Below, one piece after another: positions 6,020-15,200 of a stretch of DNA of 36,519 nt. Every line of letters starts with the position of its first letter. Positions within the stretch are counted from its first letter, which is position 1. A program made the position numbers and the translations under genes. The DNA comes from Bradyrhizobium sp. ARR65 (lineage in GTDB: Bacteria; Pseudomonadota; Alphaproteobacteria; Rhizobiales; Xanthobacteraceae): contig NZ_AWZU01000062.1 in the NCBI RefSeq assembly GCF_000472385.1, positions 1-36,519 of the forward strand. The letters run 5' to 3'. Below the pieces are notes generated by a model. It did not search any database. It was not told where the DNA came from and worked only from the letters and a program-made list of their open reading frames with translations.

Positions 6020-7099
6020 TTACTCTGGCTTGACGGGGGCTTGCGGGTTGGAGCTGCCGTCGGCGACGGAAACAGGCGCGGCGGCCGGCGTATCGTTGGA
6101 GGAAATCGCCGACGTGTCGGAGACGTAGACCGGCGCAGGGGTCGCGACCTGGAGGGTCACCTGGCCTCTGCCAGTGACGACGCCGGTCACCGTGCGCTTG
6201 GATTGCGGGTTGAGCACGTTGACCACGTCGCCCTGGGTGCCGGAGTCCAGCGCCTTGCCGCGCGTCGTCAGGTAGATCCCCGCGGTCTGGTAGATCACCG
6301 TCACCGCCTGGTCGCGCTGCACGAGGTCAGGCTTGGCGAGATCGGCGACGCGCAAGGGTTGCCCGGCGCGCATCGCGCGGCGCATCTGCATGCCGAGCAC
6401 CTGATCGCGCACGGCAGGGTCGGTGCCGACCTCGGCCTTCGGTCGCCGCTGAACGATCACGTCGGATGCCTTGAGCACCTCCGTGCGCTCGACATTGCGG
6501 GCGAGCACGGCGGCTTCGACCGTCTCGATCGCAACCCCGGTGTAGCGGAGCTGCGTGGCGACCTGCGAAGCATCGTTGGCGATCTCGAAGGTGACGTCGA
6601 AGCGGCCGCTGCGCGGGTCGACGCGCGCCGCCGTCGGCTCGAGCGTGCCGCTGTTGGAGGCCTCAAGATGCAGATCCTGCAGGTCGCGATCGAAGGTGAG
6701 CGAGATGTTCTCGGCCTCGCCCAGCCCGCCGCGATGCGCGAGCGCCTGCGCCACCGCGAGCTGGATGTCCTTGGCCGCGATGTTGCGGGCGAGCCGCGTC
6801 ACCGTGACGTCCTTGATGTCCCTGGTCGTGACGCCGATCACCTGGTGCTGGCGCAGCACATTGAGAACCTGCACGACGGGAAGCGTGCCCGTGGTGCCGA
6901 GATCGGGCGCGCGGTAGACCGCGATCTGCGCGGCCACGCCGGCGTTCTCGACGAGGTCGCCGATCCGAACCACGTCGCCGGCGACGCTGACATTGGCGCG
7001 CAGCACCGGCGGCTTGATGGTGTCGTCGATGGTTTGCGCAAGCGCGGGCGTCGTGGCCGCGAACAGGGCGGTTGCGAAGAGGACGCTGCGAAGTTTCAT
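6020..7099 (-). CDS. flgA: flagellar P-ring assembly chaperone FlgA
   Basis: The 359-residue periplasmic protein escorts FlgI into the P ring. A signal peptide is clear (MKLRSVLFATALFAATTPALA). The C-terminal half carries the SAF/FlgA domain: ARNVERTEVLKASDVIVQRR, DQVLGMQMRRAMRAGQPLR and VTVIYQTAGIYLTTRGKALD, followed by GDVVNVLNPQSKRTVTGVV. It is longer than the enterobacterial protein (about 219 residues) because of an added N-terminal region, as is usual in Alphaproteobacteria. An AGGGAGGG ribosome-binding site precedes the ATG. It sits 14 bases after flgG. Confidence 0.93.
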   Translation of the reverse strand: MKLRSVLFATALFAATTPALAQTIDDTIKPPVLRANVSVAGDVVRIGDLVENAGVAAQIAVYRAPDLGTTGTLPVVQVLNVLRQHQVIGVTTRDIKDVTVTRLARNIAAKDIQLAVAQALAHRGGLGEAENISLTFDRDLQDLHLEASNSGTLEPTAARVDPRSGRFDVTFEIANDASQVATQLRYTGVAIETVEAAVLARNVERTEVLKASDVIVQRRPKAEVGTDPAVRDQVLGMQMRRAMRAGQPLRVADLAKPDLVQRDQAVTVIYQTAGIYLTTRGKALDSGTQGDVVNVLNPQSKRTVTGVVTGRGQVTLQVATPAPVYVSDTSAISSNDTPAAAPVSVADGSSNPQAPVKPE

Positions 7100-7113
7100 G
7101 GCTCAGCCCTCCC

Positions 7114-7902
7114 TTACCTGAACAGCGCCGAGGTGGATTGCATCATCTGGTCGGCGGCGGTGACGACCTTGGCATTCATCTCGTAGGCGCGCTGGGCGGC
7201 GATCAGGTCGCTCATCTCGGAAACGACATCGACATTGGCCTGCTCGAGGCTTCCTTGCGTCATGGTGCCGTAGCCCTGCGCGTCGGCGAGGCCGTCCTGC
7301 GGCGGGCCGGAGGAGGGCGTCTCGATGAACTGGTTATTGCCGACCGGCTGCAGGCCGGCCTTGTTGATGAAGCGTGTCAGGCCGATCTGGCCGATGATCT
7401 GCGAGGTGGTCGAGCCCGGCAGCGTCACAGAGACCTGGCCCTGCTGGTTGATGGTAATGCCGCTCGCATTGTTCGGGATGGTGATGGTCGGCTGCACCGG
7501 GTTGCCCTGGGCGGTGACGATGCGGCCCTGGTTGTCCATCTGGAAGGTGCCGTCGCGGGTGTATTGATAGGTGCCGTCGGGCATCAGGATCTTGAAGAAG
7601 CCTTCGCCCGTGATCGCGAGATCGAGGTCGTTGCCGGTCTGCGACAGCGTGCCTTGCGTCATCGAGCGCGGCGTGCCGACGGTCTTGACGCCACCGCCGA
7701 TGTCGATGCCGATGGGCAGGATGGTGTTCTGGTCCGACGCCTGCGCGCCGACGCGGCGGATGTGCTGATAGATCAGGTCCTGGAACGCCGCCGTCTGCTT
7801 TTTGAAGCCGGTGGTGCGCAGGTTGGCGATGTTGTTGGAAATGACCTGGACGTTCAGCTCCTGAGCTGCCATCCCGGTCGCTGCGGTATGAAGAGCCTGC
7901 AT
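7114..7902 (-). CDS. flgG: flagellar distal rod protein FlgG
   Basis: The 262-residue protein has the typical FlgG length and both signature ends. The N-terminus is MQALHTAATGMAAQELNVQV followed by ISNNIANLRTTGFKK. The C-terminus is GSLEQANVDVVSEMSDLIAA followed by QRAYEMNAKVVTAADQMMQ. It polymerises as the distal rod between the proximal rod and the hook, and leaves the cell through the flagellar type III export gate. It lies between flgF and flgA on the - strand. Confidence 0.97.
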   Translation of the reverse strand: MQALHTAATGMAAQELNVQVISNNIANLRTTGFKKQTAAFQDLIYQHIRRVGAQASDQNTILPIGIDIGGGVKTVGTPRSMTQGTLSQTGNDLDLAITGEGFFKILMPDGTYQYTRDGTFQMDNQGRIVTAQGNPVQPTITIPNNASGITINQQGQVSVTLPGSTTSQIIGQIGLTRFINKAGLQPVGNNQFIETPSSGPPQDGLADAQGYGTMTQGSLEQANVDVVSEMSDLIAAQRAYEMNAKVVTAADQMMQSTSALFR

Positions 7903-7929
7903 GCTAGTTCTCCTTCACTCTGGCGCGCG

Positions 7930-8697
7930 TCAGTTCGGGATTTCGGCGAGCTGGTTGATGGCATTCTTGTGCAGATCGCTTTGCTGCTGCAGCAGATTGG
8001 CGATCTGGGCGTAGGTGCGGGACACCTCGACCATCCGCGTCATCTCGGCGACCGAGTTGACGTTGGATTTTTCGAGATAGCCCTGGCGGATCGTCGAGGT
8101 CAGGTCGGGCTGGGCATCGGCCGGGTTGGCCGCGCTGTAGAGATTGCCGCCATCCTTGGTCAGGCTCTGCTGCTGATCGGCGAAATTGACGATGCGCAGC
8201 TTGGAGCGGATCGAATCGGCCGGCGAGTTGGCGTCGACCACCGTGACGGTGCCGTCGGGGGAAATGTTGATGTCGTGCTCGGTCTGCTGGAACACGACCG
8301 GACCGCTGTTGCCGAGCACGAGGTCGCCCGAGGCTGTCACCAACTGGCCCTGGGTGTTGATCTGGAAATTGCCGTCGCGGGTGTAGCGCTCGCCGGCCGC
8401 GGTTTGCACCACGAAGAAGCCGTTGCCGTCGACGGCAAGGTCGAGCGGATTGCCCGTCTCCTGCAGCGAGCCCTGGCTCATGTCGCGGTAGGTGCCGCGA
8501 TCCTGCACATAGGAGACCCGGCGGTCTCTCCCGACGAAATTGTCCTCATGCGCGCCCGAGGTGAGAAATTCCTCGAACAGCGGCTGGTCGGCCTTGAAGC
8601 CTGACGTGTTGACGTTCGCGATGTTGTTGGCGATCACCGCGAGCTGGCGCTCGAGCGTCGTCTGCCGCGAAAGTCCGACGAGAAGCGCGTTCTCCAT
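7930..8697 (-). CDS. flgF: flagellar proximal rod protein FlgF
   Basis: I start at ATG 8697 (MENALLVGLSRQTTLERQL, 255 residues), which has the ribosome-binding site AAGGGGAG upstream. An ATG nine codons earlier is less likely. The N-terminal rod motif is VIANNIANVNTSGFKADQP. The middle has GSLQETGNPLDLAVDGNGFF. The C-terminal motif is YLEKSNVNSVAEMTRMVEVS, then RTYAQIANLLQQQSDLHKNA. It is the first gene of the - strand rod operon and diverges from fliL across about 390 bases of regulatory sequence. Confidence 0.95.
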   Translation of the reverse strand: MENALLVGLSRQTTLERQLAVIANNIANVNTSGFKADQPLFEEFLTSGAHEDNFVGRDRRVSYVQDRGTYRDMSQGSLQETGNPLDLAVDGNGFFVVQTAAGERYTRDGNFQINTQGQLVTASGDLVLGNSGPVVFQQTEHDINISPDGTVTVVDANSPADSIRSKLRIVNFADQQQSLTKDGGNLYSAANPADAQPDLTSTIRQGYLEKSNVNSVAEMTRMVEVSRTYAQIANLLQQQSDLHKNAINQLAEIPN

Positions 8698-8953
8698 CGG
8701 TGGTTCTCCCCTTCCGTAAAGCAATCCTTAAAACCGGCTCTCCCAAGCCGCTCTTTCGGACCGTGCTGAACCCGTCCGGCTCTCCCAAACCGGGAGGGTT
8801 CGCCGATCCCTAGAGCGAATGCCGTGCCAATTCGGAAAATCGCAGAATTTGAAGGGCTTAGGCGTTTGGCAGGGGTGTCGCCGACGCGGCAGAAAGGTCT
8901 TGTTGACCATATTTGCCCGGCAAGTTTTTCCTAGTCGCAATCCAAAAGAAAGG

Positions 8954-8967
8954 AACCATTAACCATT
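8954..8967. promoter_or_regulatory. tandem AACCATT heptamer with a CtrA half-site, flgF-fliL intergenic region
   Basis: AACCATTAACCATT is an exact tandem heptamer that contains TTAACCAT (8959-8966), the classic half-site bound by the cell-cycle regulator CtrA. Nearby TTAC gives only TTAA-N6-TTAC, not the full TTAA-N7-TTAA site. The 393-base gap 8698-9090 must hold promoters for both flgF and fliL. I could not identify convincing -35/-10 or sigma-54 elements in it. Confidence 0.4.
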
Positions 8968-9090
8968 CTTACCTAGCGTCAATTTCGTTGAGAGCGCGTG
9001 TTCGCGCTGGGGGCCTTTTCGTTCCGCGTCATTCAAGCCTGCTGGCTGCAATTCCGCTCGTCATCGAGACTATGGGCTTTGGGCGGGGTC

Positions 9091-9585
9091 ATGGCAGAGA
9101 ACGAACAGGCGGAAGGCGCGGGCGAAGGCGCGGTCGCATCGACCAAGGGCAACAAGCTCAAGCTGATCATCCTGGTGGTCGGCGTGCTCGCCGTCATCGG
9201 CATTGGCGCTGCGGGCTACTTCTTCTTCAGCCATCACAGCGAGAAGGAGGAGCACGCGGAAGCGCCGCCGCCGAAGCCGCCCGTCTTCATCGAGGTGCCG
9301 GACATGCTGGTCAACCTCTCGGCCGCGCCGGGCGAACGCGTTCAATATCTGCGCGTGAAAGTCGTGCTCGAGGTGAAGGAGGACAAGCAGGCCGAGGCGA
9401 TCAAGCCGTCGATGCCGCGCGTCACCGACATCTTCCAGACCTATATGCGCGAGCTGCGCGCCAGCGACCTCACCGGCTCGGCGGGCCTGTTCCGGCTGAA
9501 GGAAGAGCTGACCAGGCGGGTCAATCTCGCGGTCGCGCCGACCCAGGTCAGCGCGGTGCTGTTCAAGGAAATCGTGGTTCAATAG
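9091..9585 (+). CDS. fliL: flagellar basal-body-associated protein FliL
   Basis: I start at ATG 9091 (MAENEQAEGAGEG, 164 residues), after a G-rich GGGCGGGG ribosome-binding site, rather than at the longer frame from 8998. The protein has a short cytoplasmic tail and one membrane helix (LKLIILVVGVLAVIGIGAAG, then YFFF). Its periplasmic domain has FIEVPDMLVNLSAAPGERVQ, YLRVKVVLEV and a C-terminal VSAVLFKEIVVQ. FliL forms rings around stator units and supports torque. It leads the fliL-fliM-DUF6468-motE run. Confidence 0.93.
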   Translation: MAENEQAEGAGEGAVASTKGNKLKLIILVVGVLAVIGIGAAGYFFFSHHSEKEEHAEAPPPKPPVFIEVPDMLVNLSAAPGERVQYLRVKVVLEVKEDKQAEAIKPSMPRVTDIFQTYMRELRASDLTGSAGLFRLKEELTRRVNLAVAPTQVSAVLFKEIVVQ

Positions 9586-9606
9586 AGAAGTTCGGATCAG
9601 ACGATC

Positions 9607-10809
9607 ATGGCGGGCAACGATCCGGTCGATCAGGATGCAATTGCGGCGGAATGGGAAGCCTCGCTAGGAGCCGAGGATCCCGTTGCCGCCGCTGAAGCCG
9701 CGAGCGCCAACGAGCTCACGGAGTCGATGGCGCTACAATGGGCCGCCATGGTCGAGGACGGCAGCCGCGACTTCGGCGGCGGCAAGAACGGCGGCGAGCG
9801 CGTGCTGTCCCAGGAGGAGATCGACAATCTCCTCGGCTTCACCGCCGGCGAGGTCAATCTCGACGACCATTCCGGCATCCGCGCCATCATCGATTCGGCG
9901 ATGGTCTCCTACGAGCGTCTGCCGATGCTCGAAATCGTCTTCGACCGCCTGGTGCGGCTGATGACGACAAGCTTGCGCAATTTCACCTCCGACAACGTCG
10001 AAGTCTCGCTCGACCGTATCACCTCGGTGCGCTTCGGCGACTATATGAATTCGATCCCGCTGCCCGCCGTGCTCTGCGTGTTCAAGGCGGAGGAGTGGGA
10101 GAATTTCGGGCTCGCCACCGTCGACTCCAGCCTGATCTATTCCATGATCGACGTGCTGCTCGGCGGCCGGCGCGGCAATTCGCTGCTGCGCATCGAGGGC
10201 CGGCCCTACACCACGATCGAGACCAACCTGGTCAAGCGCCTGATCGAGGTGGTGCTGGCCGATGCCGAGCAGGCGTTCCGGCCGCTCTCGCCGGTCACCT
10301 TCTCGATCGATCGCCTCGAGACCAATCCGCGCTTTGCCGCGATCAGCCGCCCGGCCAACGCGGCGATCCTGGTTCGGCTGCGCATCGACATGGAAGACCG
10401 CGGCGGCAATGTCGAGCTGCTGTTGCCTTACGCGACCATCGAGCCCATCCGCAACGTGCTGTTGCAGATGTTCATGGGCGAAAAATTCGGCCGCGATCCG
10501 ATCTGGGAAGGGCATTTCGCCACCGAGATCGGGCAGGCCGAGATCGCGGTCGACGCCGTGCTGTATGAGGCCGACATTCCGCTCAAGCAGTTGATGGCGC
10601 TGAAAGTGGGCGACACGCTGCCGCTCGACATGCGTGCCGACGCCACCGTGGCCGTGCGCTGCGGCAGCGTCACCTTGACCGAGGGGCGGATGGGGCGGGT
10701 CGGCGACCGCGTCGCCATCCGCGTCACCCGGCCGTTGCGTAAACCCTCTACCACTCTCGCCATGTTCGAGAGGGCCGACGAGCAGAATAAGATGATGGAG
10801 GCCCAATAA
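9607..10809 (+). CDS. fliM: flagellar motor switch protein FliM
   Basis: The 400-residue C-ring protein controls rotation direction by binding phosphorylated CheY. The CheY-binding peptide LSQEEIDNLLGF lies at about residues 67-78. It is preceded by an unusual Ala/Glu-rich N-terminal extension, whereas this peptide is near residue 1 in E. coli. The middle domain shows FTSDNVEVSLDRITSVRFGD and LLGGRRGNSLLRIEGRPYTT. The C-terminal SpoA domain ends in GRMGRVGDRVAIRVTRPLRK. It lies 21 bases after fliL, and its stop overlaps the next ATG (TAATG). A later start cannot be excluded. Confidence 0.95.
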   Translation: MAGNDPVDQDAIAAEWEASLGAEDPVAAAEAASANELTESMALQWAAMVEDGSRDFGGGKNGGERVLSQEEIDNLLGFTAGEVNLDDHSGIRAIIDSAMVSYERLPMLEIVFDRLVRLMTTSLRNFTSDNVEVSLDRITSVRFGDYMNSIPLPAVLCVFKAEEWENFGLATVDSSLIYSMIDVLLGGRRGNSLLRIEGRPYTTIETNLVKRLIEVVLADAEQAFRPLSPVTFSIDRLETNPRFAAISRPANAAILVRLRIDMEDRGGNVELLLPYATIEPIRNVLLQMFMGEKFGRDPIWEGHFATEIGQAEIAVDAVLYEADIPLKQLMALKVGDTLPLDMRADATVAVRCGSVTLTEGRMGRVGDRVAIRVTRPLRKPSTTLAMFERADEQNKMMEAQ

Positions 10810-11327
10810 TGAGTCCTGTTTTGGGTTTGACGATTGAAACTCTGGTGGCGGTGCTGCTGGTGATCACGATCGCCTACTGCATGCTGCTGAACAAACGTCT
10901 GCAGCGGCTGAAGGCCGACGAGCATTCACTCAAGGCCGTCATCGCCGAGCTCGTCACCGCAACCGAAATCGCCGAGCGCGCGATCGGCGGCCTCAAGCAC
11001 ACCGTGCGCGACGTCAACGAAAATCTCGGCGTGCAGCTCAGCGCGGCCAATGAGATGTCGGATTATCTGAAGAAGCAGCTCGCGGAAGCCGATCATGTGG
11101 TGCGCCGGCTATCCAAGATCGCGCTTGCGGCGCGGCCCTCGACAGCACCAAGCGACACCGTGGATCTCGCCCCTGCCGCGGCCGCGCCGGCTCCGGCGCC
11201 GGTGAGTGCGGTGCCCGTAGCTCCCGTCGCCCCGGTGGCGCCCGCGCGGATGTCGAATGCCAAGGCGGTGGCCGCCGCGGCGCAAGCCTTTACTGAACGC
11301 AGGAGGGCCGGTGGCCTTGCGGCATGA
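10809..11327 (+). CDS. DUF6468 flagellar-locus protein
   Basis: The 172-residue protein has one N-terminal membrane helix (LTIETLVAVLLVITIAYCML), then a charged, coiled-coil-like region (LNKRLQRLKADEHSLKAVIA to YLKKQLAEADHVVRRL) and an Ala/Pro-rich tail. I recognise the helical part as DUF6468, found next to fliM in Alphaproteobacteria. It overlaps fliM by 1 base and motE by 4 (ATGA), so the three are translationally coupled. The arrangement suggests an inner-membrane motor accessory facing the cytoplasm. Function is not established. Confidence 0.8.
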   Translation: MSPVLGLTIETLVAVLLVITIAYCMLLNKRLQRLKADEHSLKAVIAELVTATEIAERAIGGLKHTVRDVNENLGVQLSAANEMSDYLKKQLAEADHVVRRLSKIALAARPSTAPSDTVDLAPAAAAPAPAPVSAVPVAPVAPVAPARMSNAKAVAAAAQAFTERRRAGGLAA

Positions 11328-12103
11328 AATCGTACCGTAACATTCGCGTCATTCCGGTCGTTGTCGTCGCGGTAGCCTGCCTTGCGGTGCTCAAGATCGC
11401 GGGCCTGTTGCTCGACGGCGGCTATGTGTTCGACTACCAACCGCAGCCGAAGAGGACGTCCTGGGCGCAGGATAATCTGAATTTCCCCGGTGGTCCCAAG
11501 CAGGACGCCGACATCACCGGTTCGGTGGAGAAGCCGAAAGAGCCGGAGAAGAAGCCGGAGGAGCCGAAGCCCGCGGCGCCTGATACGGCGAAGCCAGACG
11601 GCGTCGTCTATCATCCCGAGGAGAACCAGCAGGCCGTATCGCCTTCGGAGCGCGCCATCCTCGAGCGCCTGCAGGCGCGCCGCCAGGAGCTCGACACGCG
11701 CGCCCGCGAGCTCGAGATTCGCGAGAACCTGCTCAAGGCTGCGGAGAAGCGCATCGAATCCAAGGTGGAGGAGATGAAGGCGGTCGAATCGCGAATTACC
11801 GCGGCGAACGAGCAGAAGACCGAAGCCGACAATGCGCGCTTCAAGGGCATCGTCACCATGTATGAGAGCATGAAGCCGAAGGATGCCGCCAAGGTGTTCG
11901 ACCGGCTGGAAATGCCCGTGCTGATCGAAATCGCCTCACAAATTGCGCCGCGCAAGATGTCGGACATCATGGGGCTGATGCAGCCCGAGGCGGCCGAGCG
12001 GCTGACGGTGGAATTGGCGCGTCGCGCCAGCGGCACCAAGGCAGCCGCCGCGGCCGATCTTCCCAAGATCGAAGGCAAGGTGCTGCCGCAACAGGCCAAC
12101 TGA
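11324..12103 (+). CDS. motE: MotE-like flagellar protein (MgtE intracellular N-domain type)
   Basis: The 259-residue protein has an N-terminal membrane helix (VIPVVVVAVACLAVLKIAGL), a Pro/Lys/Glu-rich stretch and a long coiled coil (about residues 100-165, ILERLQARRQELDTRARELE). The C-terminal domain reads YESMKPKDAAKVFDRLEMPV, then LIEIASQIAPRKMSDIMGLM, the MgtE N-domain-like fold also seen in FliG-type middle domains. MotE of rhizobia is a periplasmic chaperone for the stator protein MotC, and related FlbB proteins join motor scaffolds. The match to MotE is by architecture and locus, so the symbol is tentative. Confidence 0.75.
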   Translation: MKSYRNIRVIPVVVVAVACLAVLKIAGLLLDGGYVFDYQPQPKRTSWAQDNLNFPGGPKQDADITGSVEKPKEPEKKPEEPKPAAPDTAKPDGVVYHPEENQQAVSPSERAILERLQARRQELDTRARELEIRENLLKAAEKRIESKVEEMKAVESRITAANEQKTEADNARFKGIVTMYESMKPKDAAKVFDRLEMPVLIEIASQIAPRKMSDIMGLMQPEAAERLTVELARRASGTKAAAAADLPKIEGKVLPQQAN

Positions 12104-12148
12104 GCCAGGATAGGTCTCGCGATATGTTCGCGTGTTTTCCTGACATGT

Positions 12149-12163
12149 TTAACAAGTCCTTAG
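12149..12163 (+). promoter_or_regulatory. near-match CtrA box upstream of the TPR gene
   Basis: TTAA-N7-TTAG differs in one base from the TTAA-N7-TTAA core of CtrA boxes. It lies about 90 bases before the start of the giant TPR gene, in the only sizeable gap of this + strand run. It is weak evidence on its own and gains some weight from the full box before flgB. Confidence 0.3.
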
Positions 12164-12251
12164 TTGCGAGGCTCTAGGCTCAACAAGCCGAGCGGCGAGG
12201 GCGGATCTGCTTCCTCCAAAGCGGATCCCTTGAACTGAGAGACGAGTGGGA

Positions 12252-15200
12252 ATGGCGCGAACGGCTGTCGCTGGATTCTGGTCGCTCACCCGCGCCGGCG
12301 CGCGGAGCGCGTTGCGCTGGCTTGGCATTGATGTTGGCGGTGTTGCCGTCCTCTGCGCCGGCATGCTCCTGCTTGGTCTGACGTACCCCGCCGCCGCGCA
12401 ATCCGATCCGATAAGGGGCGAGGCGACGTTCGCCGCTGCGGACGGCTATGCGCGCCTGGTATTCAAATTCGCCGAGGATGTCGGCACCGAGGTGACGACC
12501 GCCGGCAACATCGTCGTCATCAGATTCGAGCGCCCGGTCGACATCCCCGTTGAGAAGATCGCGGAAGCAGTACCCGACTATGTTTCGATGGCACGGCGCG
12601 ATCCTGACGGCACCGCGATACGCTTGTCGCTGTCCCGCAAGGTTACGCTCAACACCATGACGGCCGGCGAGCGGGTGTTCGTCGATTTCCTGCCCGACGG
12701 TTGGAACGGTCCGCCGCCGAGCCTTCCGCTCGAGGTGGTGAAAGAGCTTGCCGAGCGCGCGCGCGTCGCCGAACGGGCGCTCCGCATGCAGCGTACCGCG
12801 GCTGAAACCAAGAAGCGTCCACCGATCCGCGTCCGCGCCCTGGTGCAGCCGACCTTCGTCCGTTTCGTCTTCGAGATGCCGGAGGGGGTCGGCGCTTCGT
12901 CGGTGCTGAACGACCAGAAACTGACGCTCTCGTTCTCATCCGTGCTCAGTTTCGATCTCGCCGATGCCAAGCTGGCCGCGCCGCCGAACATCGCCTCCAT
13001 CACGCAGCGCACCGAGGGTGATTCAACCCAGATCGAGATCGCACTGATCGGCGATGTCGACGTCCACTCTTTCCGCGAGGACAAGAACTACAACCTCGAC
13101 GTCGCCTTCCAGCAGGCGGATAAGCCGAAGGCGCAACTGTCGGTCACAGGCCTGCGCACGCCGCCGGATTGGCAGGTCCCGGCCGCAAGCCAGCCGGCGA
13201 CGCCGGCTGCCGCGGAGACGGCGCCAAAGCCGCAGGCCGGCGAAGCTGCGCCGGCAAAGGCCGGGCCTGTCGCCGCACCGGCAAGTGCGGAGACGAAAGG
13301 CGAGGCCGTCGCTCCCAAATCGGACATCAGGGCAGAGATCAAGCCAGAGCCAAAGAGCGACCAAGCCGGCGCGCTGCCTAGGATCGAGGGCAAGAGCGAA
13401 CCGGTCGCGAAGCCACAGGCCACGCCCGCGAGCAAATCGGAGGCAGCGCCGGCTGCGGCGATCGCGGCCGAGAAACCGGTCGAGCCCGCGGCGGCTGCCA
13501 GGAACATGACCGAGACGGCAAACGCTCCGAGCCCGCCGGCGGCGATCATCAACCCTACAGTCGCTGACGTCGCGCCGAAAGCCGCGCCCGCAGCGCCATC
13601 CCCAGAGAATGCGGTTCCCGCCAAGCTGGATGCGATTCGTGACAGCGACGGGCTACGCCTGACCTTCAGCTTCGCCAAGGCGACCCCGGCCGCGTCCTTC
13701 CGACGCGGCGATACGGTCTGGCTGGTGTTCGACTCCAGGCAACCGATCGACATCGAGCCGATCCGCACGAAGGGCGGGGCCATTGTCGGCGACGTCAGCC
13801 GCATGGCGCTGGACAAGGGGCAGGCGATCCGCATCCGCCTCAACCGTCCGCAGATGCATACGCTGAGCACCGATGATTTCGCCAGCGGCAGCAAATGGAC
13901 GCTCACCTTTGCCGACAAGGTGCTGGCGCCGCCGCAGCCGCTGATGGTGATGCGCAACATCACCGATCCCGCGCACGCCAATATCGCCGTGCCTTTCGCC
14001 GATCCCGGCGAAATGCACCGGATCACCGATCCCGACGCGGGCGACACGCTCCTCGTGGTGACCGGGCTCGCGCCGACCCGCGGGCTGATCAAACGTCAGG
14101 ACTTTGTCGACCTGACGCTGCTCGATACCGCGCAGGGCGTCGTCGTGCGTCCGAACTCGGACAGCGTCGTCGTCGAGGTTGCGCCGGACAAGGTTATCGT
14201 CGGCAAGCCCGGCGGGCTCACCATCTCCTCGGTTGACGTGTCGGCCGAGCGCGCGGCGACCGCAGTGCGGCCGATCTTCGATATCAGTGAATGGCACAAG
14301 AACCAGGACGGAGATTTCCTGCCGCGTCAGGATGCGCTGATTGCGGCAGCGGGCACCGCAGAGCCGGAACAGCGCGCGCAGGCGAGGCTCGATCTTGCGC
14401 GCTTTTACATGGCGCGCGGCCTCTATGCGGAGGCCGCCGGCGAGGCCGCCTTCGCGCTCGCCGATCCCACGCCGAGGATGGACGAGTCCGTGGCGCGGAT
14501 GGTGCATGCGATCGCTTCCATCCTGATCAACCGGCCGAACACGGCGCTGAAGGATCTCGCCAATCCATCTGTCGGCAACAATTACGACTCGCAACTCTGG
14601 AGGGGCCTCGCCTACGCCAAGCAGGGCAAATGGGCCGATGCGCGCGAGAAATTGAAGAACGTCGAATTCGCGATCGCTTCGCTGCCGGTCGAGCTGCAAC
14701 GCCTCGTCACCATGGATGCGATGCGCGCTTGCCTGGAAGTGCGCGACTTTGCCGGCGCCGCAAGACGCCGGGCCGAGCTCGAGGTCGTCGGCGTGCCGCT
14801 CGAGATCAAGCCGATGGTCATGGTGCTGTATGGGCGGCTTGCGGAAGCGCTCGGGCAGGAGAGGGATGCGCTCGACGATTACGGTTTTGCGATCGCCTCA
14901 TCCGACCGCGCCGCGGCAGCCGAAGCGATGCTGCGGCAGGTTGCGCTGTTGCAGAAGCGCGACGAGATCAACCAAGCCGATGTCCTCAAGCAGTTGGAAA
15001 CGCTTTCGGTGACCTGGCGCGGCGACTCCATCGAGGTGCAAACGCTGGCGAAGCTCGCGAAACTCTATAGCGATGCGGCGCGCTACAGCGACTCGCTTGG
15101 CGCGGCGCGCATGGCGACCAGGCTCGACCCGAACTCGGAGGCGTCACGCCAGGCGCAGGATGGGGCGCAGGCGCTGTTCTCGGACATCTTCCTCACTGCC

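Noticed and set aside
6041..7186. 381-codon + strand frame opposite flgA
   Set aside because: Antisense shadow of flgA, Arg/Gly/Val-rich with no motifs.
7072..8604. 510-codon + strand frame opposite flgG and flgF
   Set aside because: It lies antisense to two well-recognised rod genes and has low-complexity composition.
8698..9090. Sigma-54 promoter between flgF and fliL
   Set aside because: A TGGCA near 8877 is not followed by a TTGC at the required spacing, so I do not call it.
9733..10806. 357-codon - strand frame opposite fliM
   Set aside because: Antisense shadow. fliM is unambiguous.
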